From Aeromonas australiensis (lineage in GTDB: Bacteria; Pseudomonadota; Gammaproteobacteria; Enterobacterales; Aeromonadaceae), in contig NZ_CDDH01000056.1 in the NCBI RefSeq assembly GCF_000819725.1, forward strand, positions 43,971-107,970: a stretch of 64,000 bases of DNA, written 5' to 3'. The notes beneath the pieces are model-generated. The model did not search any database. It saw only the letters and a program-made list of their open reading frames with translations, and was not told the DNA's origin. Shown here piece by piece: positions 15,044 through 26,008 of the stretch (position 1 is its first letter; each line of letters opens with the position of its first letter). Both the position numbers and the translations under genes were made by a program.

Positions 15044-18000
15044 TTACCTAACAATATTCATCAGGCTCTTGAAGCTGTCCACGACGCTGTAACTAACCTT
15101 TTTCGAGGAGATTTGCTCGCTCAGCTTTTCGAAGAAGCGTTTGGCGCAATCGACCTTGGCTTGCTCCATAGCCTTGAGTTGCAGTGACTCCATCGAGCCC
15201 TTGGTCTCTGCAACAAAATAGACATGCTTGACGGCTGCCTCTTCGAACGCAATCGCCCAGTCCGGGTTATAGTCACCAACCGGTGTCGGTATGGAAAAGC
15301 CTCGCGGTAACTTGGCGTAGACGGTCACTTCCTTGGCTGATTCAAGTCCGCCAGGATCATCGGATTTCGGATCACCAAAGACCAGTTTGCGCTCCACGTC
15401 CGAATCGGTGATCAGATAATCATAGATGTGCTTCTTCAACGGCTGGCCTGCATGGACGAAATCTTGCTTGGATTGCCCAGCAGTAAAGATGCTGCTATCA
15501 AACTTATCTTCAAGCAGGTCATACGTCAGATGCTCCACCACCATGGTGGCCTTTTGTGTATTAATCAGACGAGCTGTCTGGCTAATAAAATCCTCAGGGT
15601 TGTTGCGGAACTGGTCGAACACCACCTTCTGGATCTTCTGCAATATGGCCGCAACCGTACTGCGCTTGAGCTTGGTCAATTCACAGACCTTACCCAACAG
15701 GTCATATTTGACCGTCGAGTGCACCGAATGCTGGTACTCCTCCCGCTCCGTTTCCGATACGGTGAATCCTTGCCCTGTTTTCATCTGCTCATAGGTGGCT
15801 TTGTCAACTTGCTCACCCCGCACGATATTGAAATGGAGTTTCTCTACACGCAGATGCTGATCCAGCTCTTTAACCGCCTTAGTTATCAACTCTGCGGAAT
15901 CAAAATCGACCTGATAGATGGCCTTGTGGTTAATTCGTTGCCACAACTCCTGGAACTCTTTCTTATCGAAATTGCTATTCAGCGGATTGATCTTGCCCTT
16001 GCGATCATCGTCGATAGAGGGCAACTGTTTGTCCGTGTAGATGGTATCAATTACATCCAGTATCGGATCACTATAGGGCTGCAGATCACCCGGCATGGCC
16101 GCTAACGTACCCGCCTTGCGCGCACTGATATAGGCATCGGTAATGCGGTCCTGCTCATCGGTATAATCATTTTTGACCAGATAGCGATAAATCTTTTTGG
16201 CCATATCCTCGGTGATTTTTAAATCGCCCTGTTCAGTTTTCAGCACTTTGCCGACGAAATAATGCTCGTCCGCCTTCTGCGGTCGGGTAGAGAGCGACTT
16301 ACTGATATCACTCTGCAGTGCCGAGACAAAATCCTTGTAGCTCTCGCTGGCGACCACAGTCAGACGGTTGATGTCATGTACCCGAATGGGATCATCCATC
16401 CGCTCACCAAACTGATTGACGGCCAGACGCAAGCCACGGCCCACCTCCTGACGTCGAGTAGTGGTATTGTCGCTGTGTTTGAGGGTACAAATCACAAACA
16501 CATTCGGGTTATCCCAACCTTCCCGCAGTGCCGAGTGTGAGAAGATAAAGCGGGTTGGCTCCTCAAAGCTCAATAACTTCTCTTTATCCTTTAGGATCAA
16601 ATCATAGGCATCCACATCATCGGTTTCCGTGGCCTTCTTGCCCACATTCGGATCAACCATGCGCTTGGATTTTTTATCGATAGAGAAGTAACCATTGTGG
16701 GTCTTTTCGACCGGGATGCTGCGCAAATAGTGCAGATAAGGGGAATCAAACTGGCCAAGATGGGCATCCAATTCCAGTTGGTACTCTTCTTCAAAGATAC
16801 GGGCATATTCGCCCTTTTCATCAGCCGCAGAATAATCACGGTACTTGGCCACTTCATCGATAAAAAACAGGCTCAGCACCTTGATCCCCTGATCAAATAG
16901 CTGGCGCTCCTTTTCAAAATGCGCCTTGACCGCCTCGCGGATCTGCATCCGGCGCAGCGCCGACTCACTGACATCGCCACAGGCATCACCGGCCACCAGC
17001 TCAACACCATTCGTGAAGCTAATGGTATCAGTATTGGCATTGATGTCTGAGACAACAAAACCTTGGTACTGAGCCAATTCTCCCGAATGTTCAAACAGGT
17101 TATAGCCCTTATTCACCTTGCGCACATCACGTTTGATGGCGCCACTGGCGGAACGGATCTCGAATTCAAGGCGCGCCACAGGCGGTTTGCTGGCCGACAC
17201 TTCAATCCCTTCCAGATAGAGATAAGCATTGGTCCCCGCTAGGCCCCGTGTCGTTATGCCACGCACGGCGATTTTCTTCACCAGCTTCTGGTTGTAGGCA
17301 TCCAGCGCATCGAGGCGATGCACCTTGTTGTGCAGCGAGTTGTGCGTTGCCGAGTAACGCAGAATAAACAGCGGATTAAATTCAGTCAGCGACTCCAGGG
17401 TTTTTGCCCCTTCGAGCTTTTGCGGCTCATCGAGGATCATGATGGGCTGGTTAGCCTTGATGATATCGATAGGCTTTCTAGACTGAAAGCTATCCAATCC
17501 CTCCATGGTCTTTGTTCCATCGGCCAATATCTTCTCTTGACCGTAGATCCGGCGAGCATCGGCACCACGGGCATTAAACGCCTGCACGTTGATAACCATG
17601 ATGTTGATACCGCCATCGGAGGAGAAACTCTCCAACTGATGTAACTGCTTGGAGTTGTAGATAAAGAACCGGGCTTGTTTCTGGTAATCCTGCTGGAAGT
17701 GCTCTGCGGTAATTTGCAGCGACTTGTAGACACCTTCACGAATGGCAATGCTGGGCACCACAATAATGAACTTGCTCCAGCCATACTGGCGGTTCAGCTC
17801 AAAAATGGTCCGAATATAACAGTACGTCTTACCCGTACCGGTCTCCATCTCGATGTCCAGGTTGAGCTTGGCACCAGGATGGTACTTGGTTAATTTTTTG
17901 CCATCGCGATCGCGGTAATCATTGAGTGCGCTGGAGTGGGGCAAATTCTGCCGGGTTTGGACTGCCTGGATATTGGCCAGCAGTTGTGCCTCAGACAGCT

Positions 18001-18184
18001 GGATCTCGGCGTTTTTAAACCCAGCCTCTTCATAGGTGGTGGAGCCGGAGTGACCTGTTGCCACCGCGCCCGGATCAATCTTGTAATGGCGGGCGGCATC
18101 ATTGGGCAATTGGCCCTTGAAACAGTCTACGACCGCCTGCACTGCCTCGGCCTGGTAGGCCTGGTGTTTGAATTTCAGTTTCAT
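15044..18184 (-). CDS. Type III restriction endonuclease subunit (Res)
   Basis: The 1046-residue protein has an SF2 helicase core: Walker A METGTGKT at 113-120, DEPQ box at 252-255, RYSATH, and the late arginine motif EVGRGLRL. The C-terminal endonuclease site is PD at about 974 followed by ETK at 993-995, a PD-(D/E)xK nuclease. Type III Res translocates or diffuses from inverted sites and cuts when partnered by Mod. Both helicase and nuclease motifs look intact. The start overlaps the stop of the DUF4276 gene (ATGA), so its translation is coupled. Mod is not adjacent: two other genes lie between, which is unusual. Confidence 0.92.
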   Translation of the reverse strand: MKLKFKHQAYQAEAVQAVVDCFKGQLPNDAARHYKIDPGAVATGHSGSTTYEEAGFKNAEIQLSEAQLLANIQAVQTRQNLPHSSALNDYRDRDGKKLTKYHPGAKLNLDIEMETGTGKTYCYIRTIFELNRQYGWSKFIIVVPSIAIREGVYKSLQITAEHFQQDYQKQARFFIYNSKQLHQLESFSSDGGINIMVINVQAFNARGADARRIYGQEKILADGTKTMEGLDSFQSRKPIDIIKANQPIMILDEPQKLEGAKTLESLTEFNPLFILRYSATHNSLHNKVHRLDALDAYNQKLVKKIAVRGITTRGLAGTNAYLYLEGIEVSASKPPVARLEFEIRSASGAIKRDVRKVNKGYNLFEHSGELAQYQGFVVSDINANTDTISFTNGVELVAGDACGDVSESALRRMQIREAVKAHFEKERQLFDQGIKVLSLFFIDEVAKYRDYSAADEKGEYARIFEEEYQLELDAHLGQFDSPYLHYLRSIPVEKTHNGYFSIDKKSKRMVDPNVGKKATETDDVDAYDLILKDKEKLLSFEEPTRFIFSHSALREGWDNPNVFVICTLKHSDNTTTRRQEVGRGLRLAVNQFGERMDDPIRVHDINRLTVVASESYKDFVSALQSDISKSLSTRPQKADEHYFVGKVLKTEQGDLKITEDMAKKIYRYLVKNDYTDEQDRITDAYISARKAGTLAAMPGDLQPYSDPILDVIDTIYTDKQLPSIDDDRKGKINPLNSNFDKKEFQELWQRINHKAIYQVDFDSAELITKAVKELDQHLRVEKLHFNIVRGEQVDKATYEQMKTGQGFTVSETEREEYQHSVHSTVKYDLLGKVCELTKLKRSTVAAILQKIQKVVFDQFRNNPEDFISQTARLINTQKATMVVEHLTYDLLEDKFDSSIFTAGQSKQDFVHAGQPLKKHIYDYLITDSDVERKLVFGDPKSDDPGGLESAKEVTVYAKLPRGFSIPTPVGDYNPDWAIAFEEAAVKHVYFVAETKGSMESLQLKAMEQAKVDCAKRFFEKLSEQISSKKVSYSVVDSFKSLMNIVR

Positions 18185-18864
18185 ACGCTCTCCTGCATCA
18201 GCGCCTCAAATCGCGCAATCCACGCATTAAAGAGCGGACATTGTGCTCTCATCTGTGCAATACCAATGCGCTCAGCAATGGCAATCCCTTTGCTTGTTTT
18301 GGCAAATTTGCCACCTGACCAACCATCCAGTCGTTTGGAGGGGGCCGTTTCCCGACCATTATTGATAGATTCTGGTTCACCGCTCTCTTCAAGCACACGC
18401 GCAACCAGTGGTTCTGGTATGCCCAGCTCTGCGGCCAAAATGGCACTATCGCTAAAGAGCCAGGCTTCAAATTCATGGACGGCAATAAAGGGGATAAAAC
18501 GGCGCTCGGCTTGTTGTGCAGCACACTGTTCGACCACACTGGCTCTGGCTGCGCCGTTAAGGTGTGCAGCGATCCCGACCGGCTCAAGACCTGCAGGCAG
18601 GGTATCCAGACCGGGCCACTCCTTGACGCCATAGTAATCCACCAGCGTGGTGACATAGGTATCAGGCCGCTGTTTGAGATGGCGCTCAATATCACGACTG
18701 ACGCGACTGAAACGGACATCGCCACCTTTTTGCCCAGGTTTACTCACCTGGGTCGCGCTCATAAAAATATTCTGCTGCGCCAGATAAGGCTGCAAGAGCG
18801 ATTCAACAAACACCTGCTCAGTCTTGCCTTCGACAATGGCAATCACCTCGATGTAATCACTCAT
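18181..18864 (-). CDS. DUF4276 TOPRIM-like protein
   Basis: The 227-residue protein opens [15 protein letters not shown], the TOPRIM glutamate motif (EGKTE, residues 12-16), followed by TTLVDYYG, where TOPRIM domains have an acidic DxD-like site, and [13 protein letters not shown]4276 proteins are commonly encoded next to a RecF-like AAA ATPase. The start lies inside the end of the ATPase gene (8-bp overlap) and the stop overlaps the res start. The pair is analogous to ATPase plus TOPRIM nuclease systems such as PARIS and OLD. Nuclease activity is inferred. Confidence 0.85.
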   Translation of the reverse strand: MSDYIEVIAIVEGKTEQVFVESLLQPYLAQQNIFMSATQVSKPGQKGGDVRFSRVSRDIERHLKQRPDTYVTTLVDYYGVKEWPGLDTLPAGLEPVGIAAHLNGAARASVVEQCAAQQAERRFIPFIAVHEFEAWLFSDSAILAAELGIPEPLVARVLEESGEPESINNGRETAPSKRLDGWSGGKFAKTSKGIAIAERIGIAQMRAQCPLFNAWIARFEALMQESV

Positions 18865-19963
18865 AACGCGGGCCCCCGGCGATCACATTCTTGGTCCAGA
18901 GCTCACCGACCGAATACTCCTCCAGCCATTGTGCATAATCGTCCTCATTGAGCCGCTCGAAGGTCGAAGCGCCCCCCTTGCGGTTCACCACAACAATATC
19001 GTCAATGGCAAACTGGTCGATCAGGGCCGGAGATTGGGTGGCGACAATCACCTGGGTGCGCAGGGAAGCCTGCTGAATTAGCTCGGCCAAGATCGCGATG
19101 GCGGCTGGGTGTAATCCCAACTCTGGTTCATCAATGATGACGGTAGACGGCGGGTTGGGTTGTAGCAGTGCCGTCGCCAGGCAGATAAACCGGATCGAGC
19201 CATCAGAGAGGTGATAGGGCTGCATCGGGTAGTCGGAGCCTTTTTGCCGCCAGCTGATATTGATCTCTTCGCGTGCGCCGCTTTGACGCGGTTCCAGCAT
19301 AAAGTCTTCAAAAAAAGGCGTAACCAACCTCACCGCCTTGAGGATCGCCTTGTACTCGGCGGGATAAGTGTCGCGCAGCTTGAGTAAAAACGGCGCTATG
19401 TTGGCCGCGTCGGTACGCAGCTGCTTGTTATCCTGCACTATCTCGTAATTGCGCATCCCGGCGCTCGCGCTGGTGTCATGGAAATGGTAAATCTGCCATG
19501 AGGCGATGGCGTCATACACAGGGCGGGAATAACGCGCATCCGGTTGGTTTTCCAACACCTCGGCCACCAGCCTGGACTTGCCATCGTTGCTGTCACCGAG
19601 CACCCACCAGCCACTACTACCTGCCGCGTAGTAGCGGGCTTCATCTTCCAGTGCCAACTCATCGGCCGGGGTGGGCACCAGGCTAAAGCGATAGCCGCGC
19701 TGGCCGAAGTGGGTCTCGAAGAAAAGCTGAGGCGTCATTTTGCGGCCATTAAACAGCAGGGCCCCGGCCCCGCCGCTATCACGCACAAAGCGATTGAGGT
19801 TACCATCGATCAGCGCCCGCAGCATCTTGAAGAAGGCGATCAAGTTACTCTTGCCCGCGCCATTGGCGCCGACAATCACATTCAGGCTGTTGAGCTTGAA
19901 GTCGTTCAGCTCTTGGATTGATTTGAACCCTTTGATCGTCAGGGTATCCAGTGATGTGCCCAT
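18857..19963 (-). CDS. RecF/OLD-like AAA ATPase
   Basis: The 368-residue protein has Walker A GANGAGKS at 32-39, an ABC-type signature LSDGSIR, Walker B with TVIIDEPELGLHP at about 277-289, and a downstream ATQSPAL switch. This is the AAA_15/AAA_21 class of SMC/RecF-like ATPases used in OLD, PARIS and related defence systems. It follows mod by 9 bp and overlaps the DUF4276 gene by 8 bp. It probably senses foreign DNA or a phage protein and controls the TOPRIM partner, which is inferred from family knowledge. Confidence 0.88.
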   Translation of the reverse strand: MGTSLDTLTIKGFKSIQELNDFKLNSLNVIVGANGAGKSNLIAFFKMLRALIDGNLNRFVRDSGGAGALLFNGRKMTPQLFFETHFGQRGYRFSLVPTPADELALEDEARYYAAGSSGWWVLGDSNDGKSRLVAEVLENQPDARYSRPVYDAIASWQIYHFHDTSASAGMRNYEIVQDNKQLRTDAANIAPFLLKLRDTYPAEYKAILKAVRLVTPFFEDFMLEPRQSGAREEINISWRQKGSDYPMQPYHLSDGSIRFICLATALLQPNPPSTVIIDEPELGLHPAAIAILAELIQQASLRTQVIVATQSPALIDQFAIDDIVVVNRKGGASTFERLNEDDYAQWLEEYSVGELWTKNVIAGGPRYE

Positions 19964-19972
19964 ACCGGCTCC

Positions 19973-21940
19973 TTAAATCGCCTTAACCTCGGTCAACGGA
20001 CTGAGCTGCTTGAGCAGCTGTTCGGCGTTGATTTTGACCGCATCGGAGGCAAACCCGGCATCGCGGAACACCAGGCGCAACGGGCTAAAGGTCGCCAATT
20101 GACGGATAAAGGCATCGTCAATGCCGCCGGTCTTATCGAAGCAGGCCACCAGGGCACCGTGTTTATGCTCGGCATCGGCATCCACAAAGAAGACGCTCTT
20201 GCCATCAATGGTTTGCCGCAGGATCGGTGCCATCAGATCCACACCCCAGTCCAGCATCACCTGAAACAGCAGATCTTCTTCGGTGCGGTCGGCCTTAATA
20301 TTGTCGACTTGAGCAAAGAGATCGTCTTGAATAATGGCATCCGGGTTGTAATAGACATCAGTCATATTGGATGAATCAATTTTTAGCACACGGAAGCCAA
20401 TGTCCTTGCTCCACCCCTCATGGCATTCGCCACCGAGCATTTTCTTGCCAGCGTTGCGAATTCGGTCTTTGCCTATTTCAGCAATTGTTTTATATCCCGC
20501 CTGGTAGGCTTGTGTACTATTACCGCATGGTTCGGGAAGCTGCACCATAATAAATCGCCGCCCCCCACCATCTTCAGCATTAAGTTTCAAAATCGCGTGA
20601 GCAGTTGTTGCAGACCCAGAAAAAAAGTCGACTGCAATAAAGTTTTTATCCCTAACCATACTGAAAAGATATTTGATTAGCTCAACAGGTTTAGGGTAGT
20701 CGTCGAACGGAACTCCCAAATCCATCAATTCGGCAGTAGCCTTTTGTGGCCCCCCAAAGCCAGAGAGCATCGAAATTACATGACTAGGTTCACCACGGAC
20801 CTTGACAGCTTCAATCGCGCCACTTGATGTGATTTCGAATACGGTCTCTTGACCCTTTCCATCAAAAATGGACTGGCATTTGTTGCGAATAAAATCTTCA
20901 AGGAGCTCCTTGGAGCTCCAGCCGCTGTAAACCTTTGCCCTATGGGTTAACTTTCCAGCTTTAACGGTGATTTCTTCGCGAACATGTGGCCACGAATCAG
21001 TGCGCACCGAGACAGTTCCACTGTCAAATGCAGCGGGAAAACCGATCGGAAGTGTTATCTCGCTAGGGGGGTTCTTAGGACCATTTTTGACAATAGTATT
21101 TCTGATTTCAGGGCGAAATATCTTACTTTCAGCTGGAGTCCCTGGATCAACAACAAGTGGATGCAGGAATGCTGTTTCTTGTTTTGCGTAAGCCAGTATA
21201 TATTCGTGGCAATACTTAAATTTTGCCTGATTATCAAAATTCCCATCAGTACGCCAAGCGAACATGCAAAGCATGTTGTCTTCACCAAAAATTTCATCGG
21301 CAATTTTTCGGATGTTTCCAAGCTCTTTGTGGTTAATGGATATGAATATAGCTCCATCGTCTTGCAACAAATTGCGCGCAATCCTAAGCCTTGAATACAT
21401 CATACTTAACCAGTCTGAGTGCATACGCCCATTTGATTCAACGTTTGCTACAAGCCTACCGCCAGACTCGTCCTTCTGATTGGTTCGAGTAAGGTACCCC
21501 TCAACATCTTCGGCAAAATCATCTTTATAGATGAAATCTTTCCCCGTGTTATATGGCGGATCAATATAGATCATCTTTACTTTGCCAAGGTAATATTCCT
21601 GCAGCAATTTCAACGCATCCAGATTATCGCCTTCGATAAAGAGATTCTGGGTGGTATCAAAATTAACGCTCTCTTCGCGGCAAGGCCGCAGCGTTTTGGC
21701 TATCGGCGCATTGGCAGTCAGCAGTGCCTCGCGCTTACCGGGCCAGTTCAGCTGGTAACGCTCTTGCGGCCCGTCGACGATATGGGCCGAGAGCTCTTGT
21801 TTGAGCAGATCAAAATCGATGGCGCGCTTGAGCTCGCCATCCTTGCCTTGTGATTCGGTCACACAGTTGGGAAACAGAGCCGCCAGTTGCTCAATATTCT
21901 GGGCCACCAGATTGGGGCTATGCATTTTCAGTTTTTCCAT
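19973..21940 (-). CDS. Type III DNA adenine methyltransferase (Mod)
   Basis: The 655-residue beta-class N6-adenine methyltransferase has motif IV DPPYNTG at about 127-133 and, later, the SAM-binding motif DFFSGSATT, in the beta order. The long central part is the target-recognition region. The frame extends upstream to a TTG at 21964, but the ATG at 21940 with AGGA before it is the better start. It provides protection and, with Res, restriction. The AAA and DUF4276 genes separate it from res. The central part is more AT-rich than its flanks, suggesting exchange of the recognition domain. Confidence 0.93.
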   Translation of the reverse strand: MEKLKMHSPNLVAQNIEQLAALFPNCVTESQGKDGELKRAIDFDLLKQELSAHIVDGPQERYQLNWPGKREALLTANAPIAKTLRPCREESVNFDTTQNLFIEGDNLDALKLLQEYYLGKVKMIYIDPPYNTGKDFIYKDDFAEDVEGYLTRTNQKDESGGRLVANVESNGRMHSDWLSMMYSRLRIARNLLQDDGAIFISINHKELGNIRKIADEIFGEDNMLCMFAWRTDGNFDNQAKFKYCHEYILAYAKQETAFLHPLVVDPGTPAESKIFRPEIRNTIVKNGPKNPPSEITLPIGFPAAFDSGTVSVRTDSWPHVREEITVKAGKLTHRAKVYSGWSSKELLEDFIRNKCQSIFDGKGQETVFEITSSGAIEAVKVRGEPSHVISMLSGFGGPQKATAELMDLGVPFDDYPKPVELIKYLFSMVRDKNFIAVDFFSGSATTAHAILKLNAEDGGGRRFIMVQLPEPCGNSTQAYQAGYKTIAEIGKDRIRNAGKKMLGGECHEGWSKDIGFRVLKIDSSNMTDVYYNPDAIIQDDLFAQVDNIKADRTEEDLLFQVMLDWGVDLMAPILRQTIDGKSVFFVDADAEHKHGALVACFDKTGGIDDAFIRQLATFSPLRLVFRDAGFASDAVKINAEQLLKQLSPLTEVKAI

Positions 21941-21989
21941 GAGAATTCCTGTTGGTGATGCCAAACAAAACGTAGAAATAAGGTTACGC

Positions 21990-22670
21990 CTACAAGGCTT
22001 GTCGCGTCTGTCTTAGCGCATTCAGCTCACGATTTAACTCTACTTTTCGGTTAAACTGCCTCTCTTTTTGCAGTTGCGATTGCAAACGCCTAATGCGTTT
22101 ATCCAGCTTGGTCAGTTCATCAAGCCGTATGATCCAGTCGCGTAACGGCTCTTCCGATCTGGGCGGATGCGGTGTCACACCTTGCAGCAAAATGCGATAG
22201 AGCTGGGCGATATCAAGCGCCACCGGCAACGCCACCAGCGAATCTGGCTCAGGCATGGGCAGCCAGTCTGACGCAAAATAATCGCCAATTTTCACCTTAT
22301 CTGAGCCAACCACGGCGGGCGCCTTATACGCCAACTGGTACTGGATCTGGTGCTGCTCCCCCACTCGCCGATGGATACGAAAAAAAATGGGGTGCACTAT
22401 CTGCCCATCAATAGCACGCAAGAGCTGTTCATCTAATTCGCAAACAGCTGCTTTAAGTTCAATATCAAATACCTGCACTTCTTGATAGTCGCCCCCAGCG
22501 ACCATATTCAGGGTGTCGGATGATAGCTTGTGCGACCAGTTAATCTCTTGCACCTGGGTCACAAACAACTGCCGCAAGGCCGCCGTCGGGTTCAGTCTTT
22601 GATACAGCGCCTCTTTGGGGAGGCGGCGGTTCAATTCGGTAGAGCGCGGAAAGCGATAATGGGATGTCAT
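21990..22670 (-). CDS. DUF4391 protein
   Basis: The 226-residue protein starts with STELNRRLPKEALYQRL and VTQVQEINWSHKLSSDTLNM, the DUF4391 pattern, and continues with QVFDIELKAAVCELDEQLLRAID. It ends in a long charged coiled coil (LDELTKLDKRIRRLQSQLQKERQFNRKVELNREL). DUF4391 genes repeatedly neighbour SNF2-type helicases and Mod genes, and a role in loading or DNA recognition is conceivable but untested. It lies 11 bp after the helicase gene. Confidence 0.85.
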   Translation of the reverse strand: MTSHYRFPRSTELNRRLPKEALYQRLNPTAALRQLFVTQVQEINWSHKLSSDTLNMVAGGDYQEVQVFDIELKAAVCELDEQLLRAIDGQIVHPIFFRIHRRVGEQHQIQYQLAYKAPAVVGSDKVKIGDYFASDWLPMPEPDSLVALPVALDIAQLYRILLQGVTPHPPRSEEPLRDWIIRLDELTKLDKRIRRLQSQLQKERQFNRKVELNRELNALRQTRQAL

Positions 22671-22681
22671 GCTATCTGCTC

Positions 22682-25600
22682 TTATCCCTGTACCACGATG
22701 AAGTTGATCAACTCGAACTGATCCAGCCCCGCAATCTCATTCTTGAGCGCAGTTGTCGGCCCCCCACTGAACAGGCTGTCGATATCACTTTGTTCTTTCA
22801 CCGCCACCATGGCATGAATAGCCTGATCCAGCAGCGCCGAATAGTGGGCCATCTTACGGCCATCCTGCGTTACTTGATTGAACAGCTGGCAAGCCATTTC
22901 GTCAGCACTTTCCTTGCCCTTACAGGCGGCGCGGATCCGGTCCAGCAAAGGCTTAGCCTGCAGGTGGTTGATAGCGACGTCGCCATTATCCGCCATGTAG
23001 ATCAGGTAGTAGGGATGTAGCCTGTTTTGCTGATCAATATTCACTCCGGCATGGCGATTACGCAGCGCAAAAATGACACCAGGAATCAGGCCCCGCGCGG
23101 GGTCGGCAGCCACGACGGTATGTAACCCATTGGGCAGGTGTGTAATATCAGGGTGGGTTTTCAGATAGTTCAGTAAATCCATTCTGAACTCATTTAAACC
23201 GAGATCGGTGATCGAGATGCCGCTTTTGACATCCTCCAGGTCGATCACTTCCTCTTGTAAGCGCTTAAGCTGCTCCTTGCGATAGGCCACATCGTTGGCC
23301 TGAGCGGTCAGCACGTTATCATCCCCTGTTGAAGTCAGATCGGAGATCACCATGCGATTCTCAACCCGCTCTTTGAGGTTGATGTACTCATCAAGGCTGA
23401 TATCTGGCCAGTAGTTGACTAGCTGAATGCACTCATTGAGCGAGCCGATACGATCGACGCGCCCGAAACGCTGGATGATGCGTACCGGGTTCCAGTGAAT
23501 GTCGTAATTCACCAGGTAATCGCAATCCTGCAGGTTTTGGCCTTCGGAAATGCAATCTGTCCCAATTAAGAGATCCAGCTCGGCTGGCTCATCAGGCAGG
23601 ATATGGGCTTTCTCTTTCGAACGAGGAGAAAAGAGCGTCAGTAGACTCTGGAAGTCATACCCCTTGCCAACAGTTGATTTGGCCGCGCTACTGCCAGTGA
23701 CCTTGCCAAGGTGCAACCTATGTTGCTGGCACAGAGGCGCTAGCTGTTCGTAAAGGTAATCGGCCGTATCAGCAAATGCAGTGAAAAGCAGAACCTTGCG
23801 ATTACCAGGATTGATTGGGTTTTGCCATTTTTGTTGTAACAAGTTTTTAAGATGGGCGAGTTTGGCATCTTGTTGTGGTGTCACCTTGGCCATTTCGGTC
23901 AGCAACCCATCGATGATGTTCAGATCATCGCTCAGGTGCCGTTCCCAGCTGAGAATGTCCATGTCTGCCAAGTTGATTTTGATTTTGCCGCCGGTAGAAA
24001 AGGCATCGGCCAATTCTTCCAGTTCCCCCTCATCTTCCAGATCCCAATCCCGCGCCCCTGTAAGCACACGAGCCTCATCCATGCCACTGTCAGAGCCTTT
24101 GCGCTTAAAGGCATCAATATTGCCCAATGCTTCCTTTAACAGGCGCTGCAACCCCTGTAGAGTCAGACGAAAGGCTTGGACCGAGCTTTCCAGACGTTTG
24201 AGCAGGTTGATCGTCATCAGCCGTTGCAAGGCCTTCTCACGGTCTGCCTGACGGAGTCGGCTCTTCCCCCCCTGCACGTTTGTGTCGTACATGGCCTCGT
24301 ACTTGGCCATTCTGCTCGGCAGTATGTAACTCACCGGCGCGTACACAGCCAGACGTAGGCCTGAGAGCTGCTCGAAAATTTCATTGAAGCCAATGACCCC
24401 GGCATGCTGTGTCAACGGAGGCTGAAACGACAAGGGTTTATTGCGAGTAGGGAACCGACCAATATCCTTGGTATCGTAGAAGGTCTGAATATGCCGACGA
24501 GAGCGTGCAATGGTGACGCTATCAAGCAGCCGGAAGAAGTCGAAATCCAAGGCCGCTAACAGAGCCGTGGCAGTGCGCTTCTCGGGCTCCAGTTCAGCCC
24601 AATTATTAAATGCCTTCTGAGCCCGCTTGAATATCTCATCTATCCCCAGATGGGTATCAAGTTTCTTGTGCAGCGTAGCGGAATCCCCTTCATACGCCAG
24701 TGCCAGTTGATTCTTCAGATCGCTGAATTTGTTGTTTACCGGCGTTGCCGAGAGCATCAGAACCTTGGTTTTAACACCCGACCGAATCACCCTGTTCATC
24801 AACGCCTGATAGCGAGTTTCCTGTTCCTTGTAGGCCTGGTTGTTACGGAAGTTGTGAGACTCATCGATCACCACCAAATCATAATTGCCCCAGTTCACCC
24901 GGCTAAGCGACATGCCCAGAGACTCGCCTTTGGTGCGCTGCAGATCGGTGTGACAAAGCACATCAAAGTTAAAACGATCTTTAACAAATGGATTGGTAGT
25001 GAAGTTGCTGTTGTAGTTGGTCCAGTTCTCTGCCAGTTTTTTTGGACATAGCACCAGTACCGACTTGTTGCGCAGCTCGTAGTACTTCACGACAGCCAAT
25101 GCAGTAAAGGTTTTCCCCAGACCCACACTATCCGCCAGTATGCAACCGTTGTAAGTTTCCAGCTTGTTGATGATGCCGGTGGCCGCATCTCGCTGGTAAT
25201 TAAAAAGTTTTTGCCAGATCAGACTGTCGCGATAGCCCGTTTTATCATTGGGCAAAACGTCTTCATTGATATCTTCTAGGAACTCATTGAACAGGTTGTA
25301 GAGCAACTGAAAATAGATCTGTTCCGGCGGGTTTTCCTGATAGACGGTGCTCATGTATTGCACCAGGCGATCCGTCACATCGGTCAGTTTTTCTTTGTCG
25401 TGCCAGACCTGATCAAATACCGAAAGAAAGGTCTGAGTTGAGCTAACTTCATCCATTCCCATAACGAGGTTGGATACAGCATTACCCTTTTGATAACCCA
25501 AATCAACGGCAGTAAAACCTTGCAGGGGTTGATAGACCATGTTCTGGGGAGCCGACTCGACAATAGCAAACTGTTGCATGGGAGCCGATGTCAGATTGGA

Positions 25601-25957
25601 GCGGAACTTTGCCTTGCGCCTGATCCAGTCTGCACACTCGCGCGCAATCGCCTTCTGGGTCAGCTTGTTTTTTAGCTGAATCTCGAACTCGCTACCGAAG
25701 AAGGCGCGTTCCTTTCCTTCATCTGGAATATGAAACTCGCGCTTTTCCTTCTTCAGCTTATCGACCGCTTCTTCTTCAACAAATGTGGGCGCCGTAAAGA
25801 TGAACTCCAGTTCATCCACTTGTTCCAACTGCTGCTTCAACGCCTCGTAGGCATAGATAGAAAAACACGAGGCAGCAATCTTCAGCTTGGCTCCCGGCAA
25901 CAAGCTGTTCTTGAGTTCATCACCCAATAGAGAATTAATGTTATCAATCAGCTTCAT
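22682..25957 (-). CDS. SNF2-type helicase with N-terminal PLD-like domain
   Basis: The 1091-residue protein has an N-terminal region (about 10-60, KLKIAASCFSIYAYEAL...ELEFIFTAPTF) like the phospholipase-D-like domains fused to such helicases. The HxK catalytic pair is not visible, so it is probably structural. The SF2 core has DSVGLGKT at 276-283, DESH at 365-368, MLSATPVNN, and a late IGTDCISEGQNLQDC...IQRFGRVDRIGS. It is a DNA translocase acting on double-stranded DNA. First large gene of the operon, 51 bp after the WYL regulator. Confidence 0.9.
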   Translation of the reverse strand: MKLIDNINSLLGDELKNSLLPGAKLKIAASCFSIYAYEALKQQLEQVDELEFIFTAPTFVEEEAVDKLKKEKREFHIPDEGKERAFFGSEFEIQLKNKLTQKAIARECADWIRRKAKFRSNLTSAPMQQFAIVESAPQNMVYQPLQGFTAVDLGYQKGNAVSNLVMGMDEVSSTQTFLSVFDQVWHDKEKLTDVTDRLVQYMSTVYQENPPEQIYFQLLYNLFNEFLEDINEDVLPNDKTGYRDSLIWQKLFNYQRDAATGIINKLETYNGCILADSVGLGKTFTALAVVKYYELRNKSVLVLCPKKLAENWTNYNSNFTTNPFVKDRFNFDVLCHTDLQRTKGESLGMSLSRVNWGNYDLVVIDESHNFRNNQAYKEQETRYQALMNRVIRSGVKTKVLMLSATPVNNKFSDLKNQLALAYEGDSATLHKKLDTHLGIDEIFKRAQKAFNNWAELEPEKRTATALLAALDFDFFRLLDSVTIARSRRHIQTFYDTKDIGRFPTRNKPLSFQPPLTQHAGVIGFNEIFEQLSGLRLAVYAPVSYILPSRMAKYEAMYDTNVQGGKSRLRQADREKALQRLMTINLLKRLESSVQAFRLTLQGLQRLLKEALGNIDAFKRKGSDSGMDEARVLTGARDWDLEDEGELEELADAFSTGGKIKINLADMDILSWERHLSDDLNIIDGLLTEMAKVTPQQDAKLAHLKNLLQQKWQNPINPGNRKVLLFTAFADTADYLYEQLAPLCQQHRLHLGKVTGSSAAKSTVGKGYDFQSLLTLFSPRSKEKAHILPDEPAELDLLIGTDCISEGQNLQDCDYLVNYDIHWNPVRIIQRFGRVDRIGSLNECIQLVNYWPDISLDEYINLKERVENRMVISDLTSTGDDNVLTAQANDVAYRKEQLKRLQEEVIDLEDVKSGISITDLGLNEFRMDLLNYLKTHPDITHLPNGLHTVVAADPARGLIPGVIFALRNRHAGVNIDQQNRLHPYYLIYMADNGDVAINHLQAKPLLDRIRAACKGKESADEMACQLFNQVTQDGRKMAHYSALLDQAIHAMVAVKEQSDIDSLFSGGPTTALKNEIAGLDQFELINFIVVQG

Positions 25958-26008
25958 GCTTGGGACCTATGTGACCACGCTTCGGAAATGCTATCCAACG
26001 ACTGTTCA

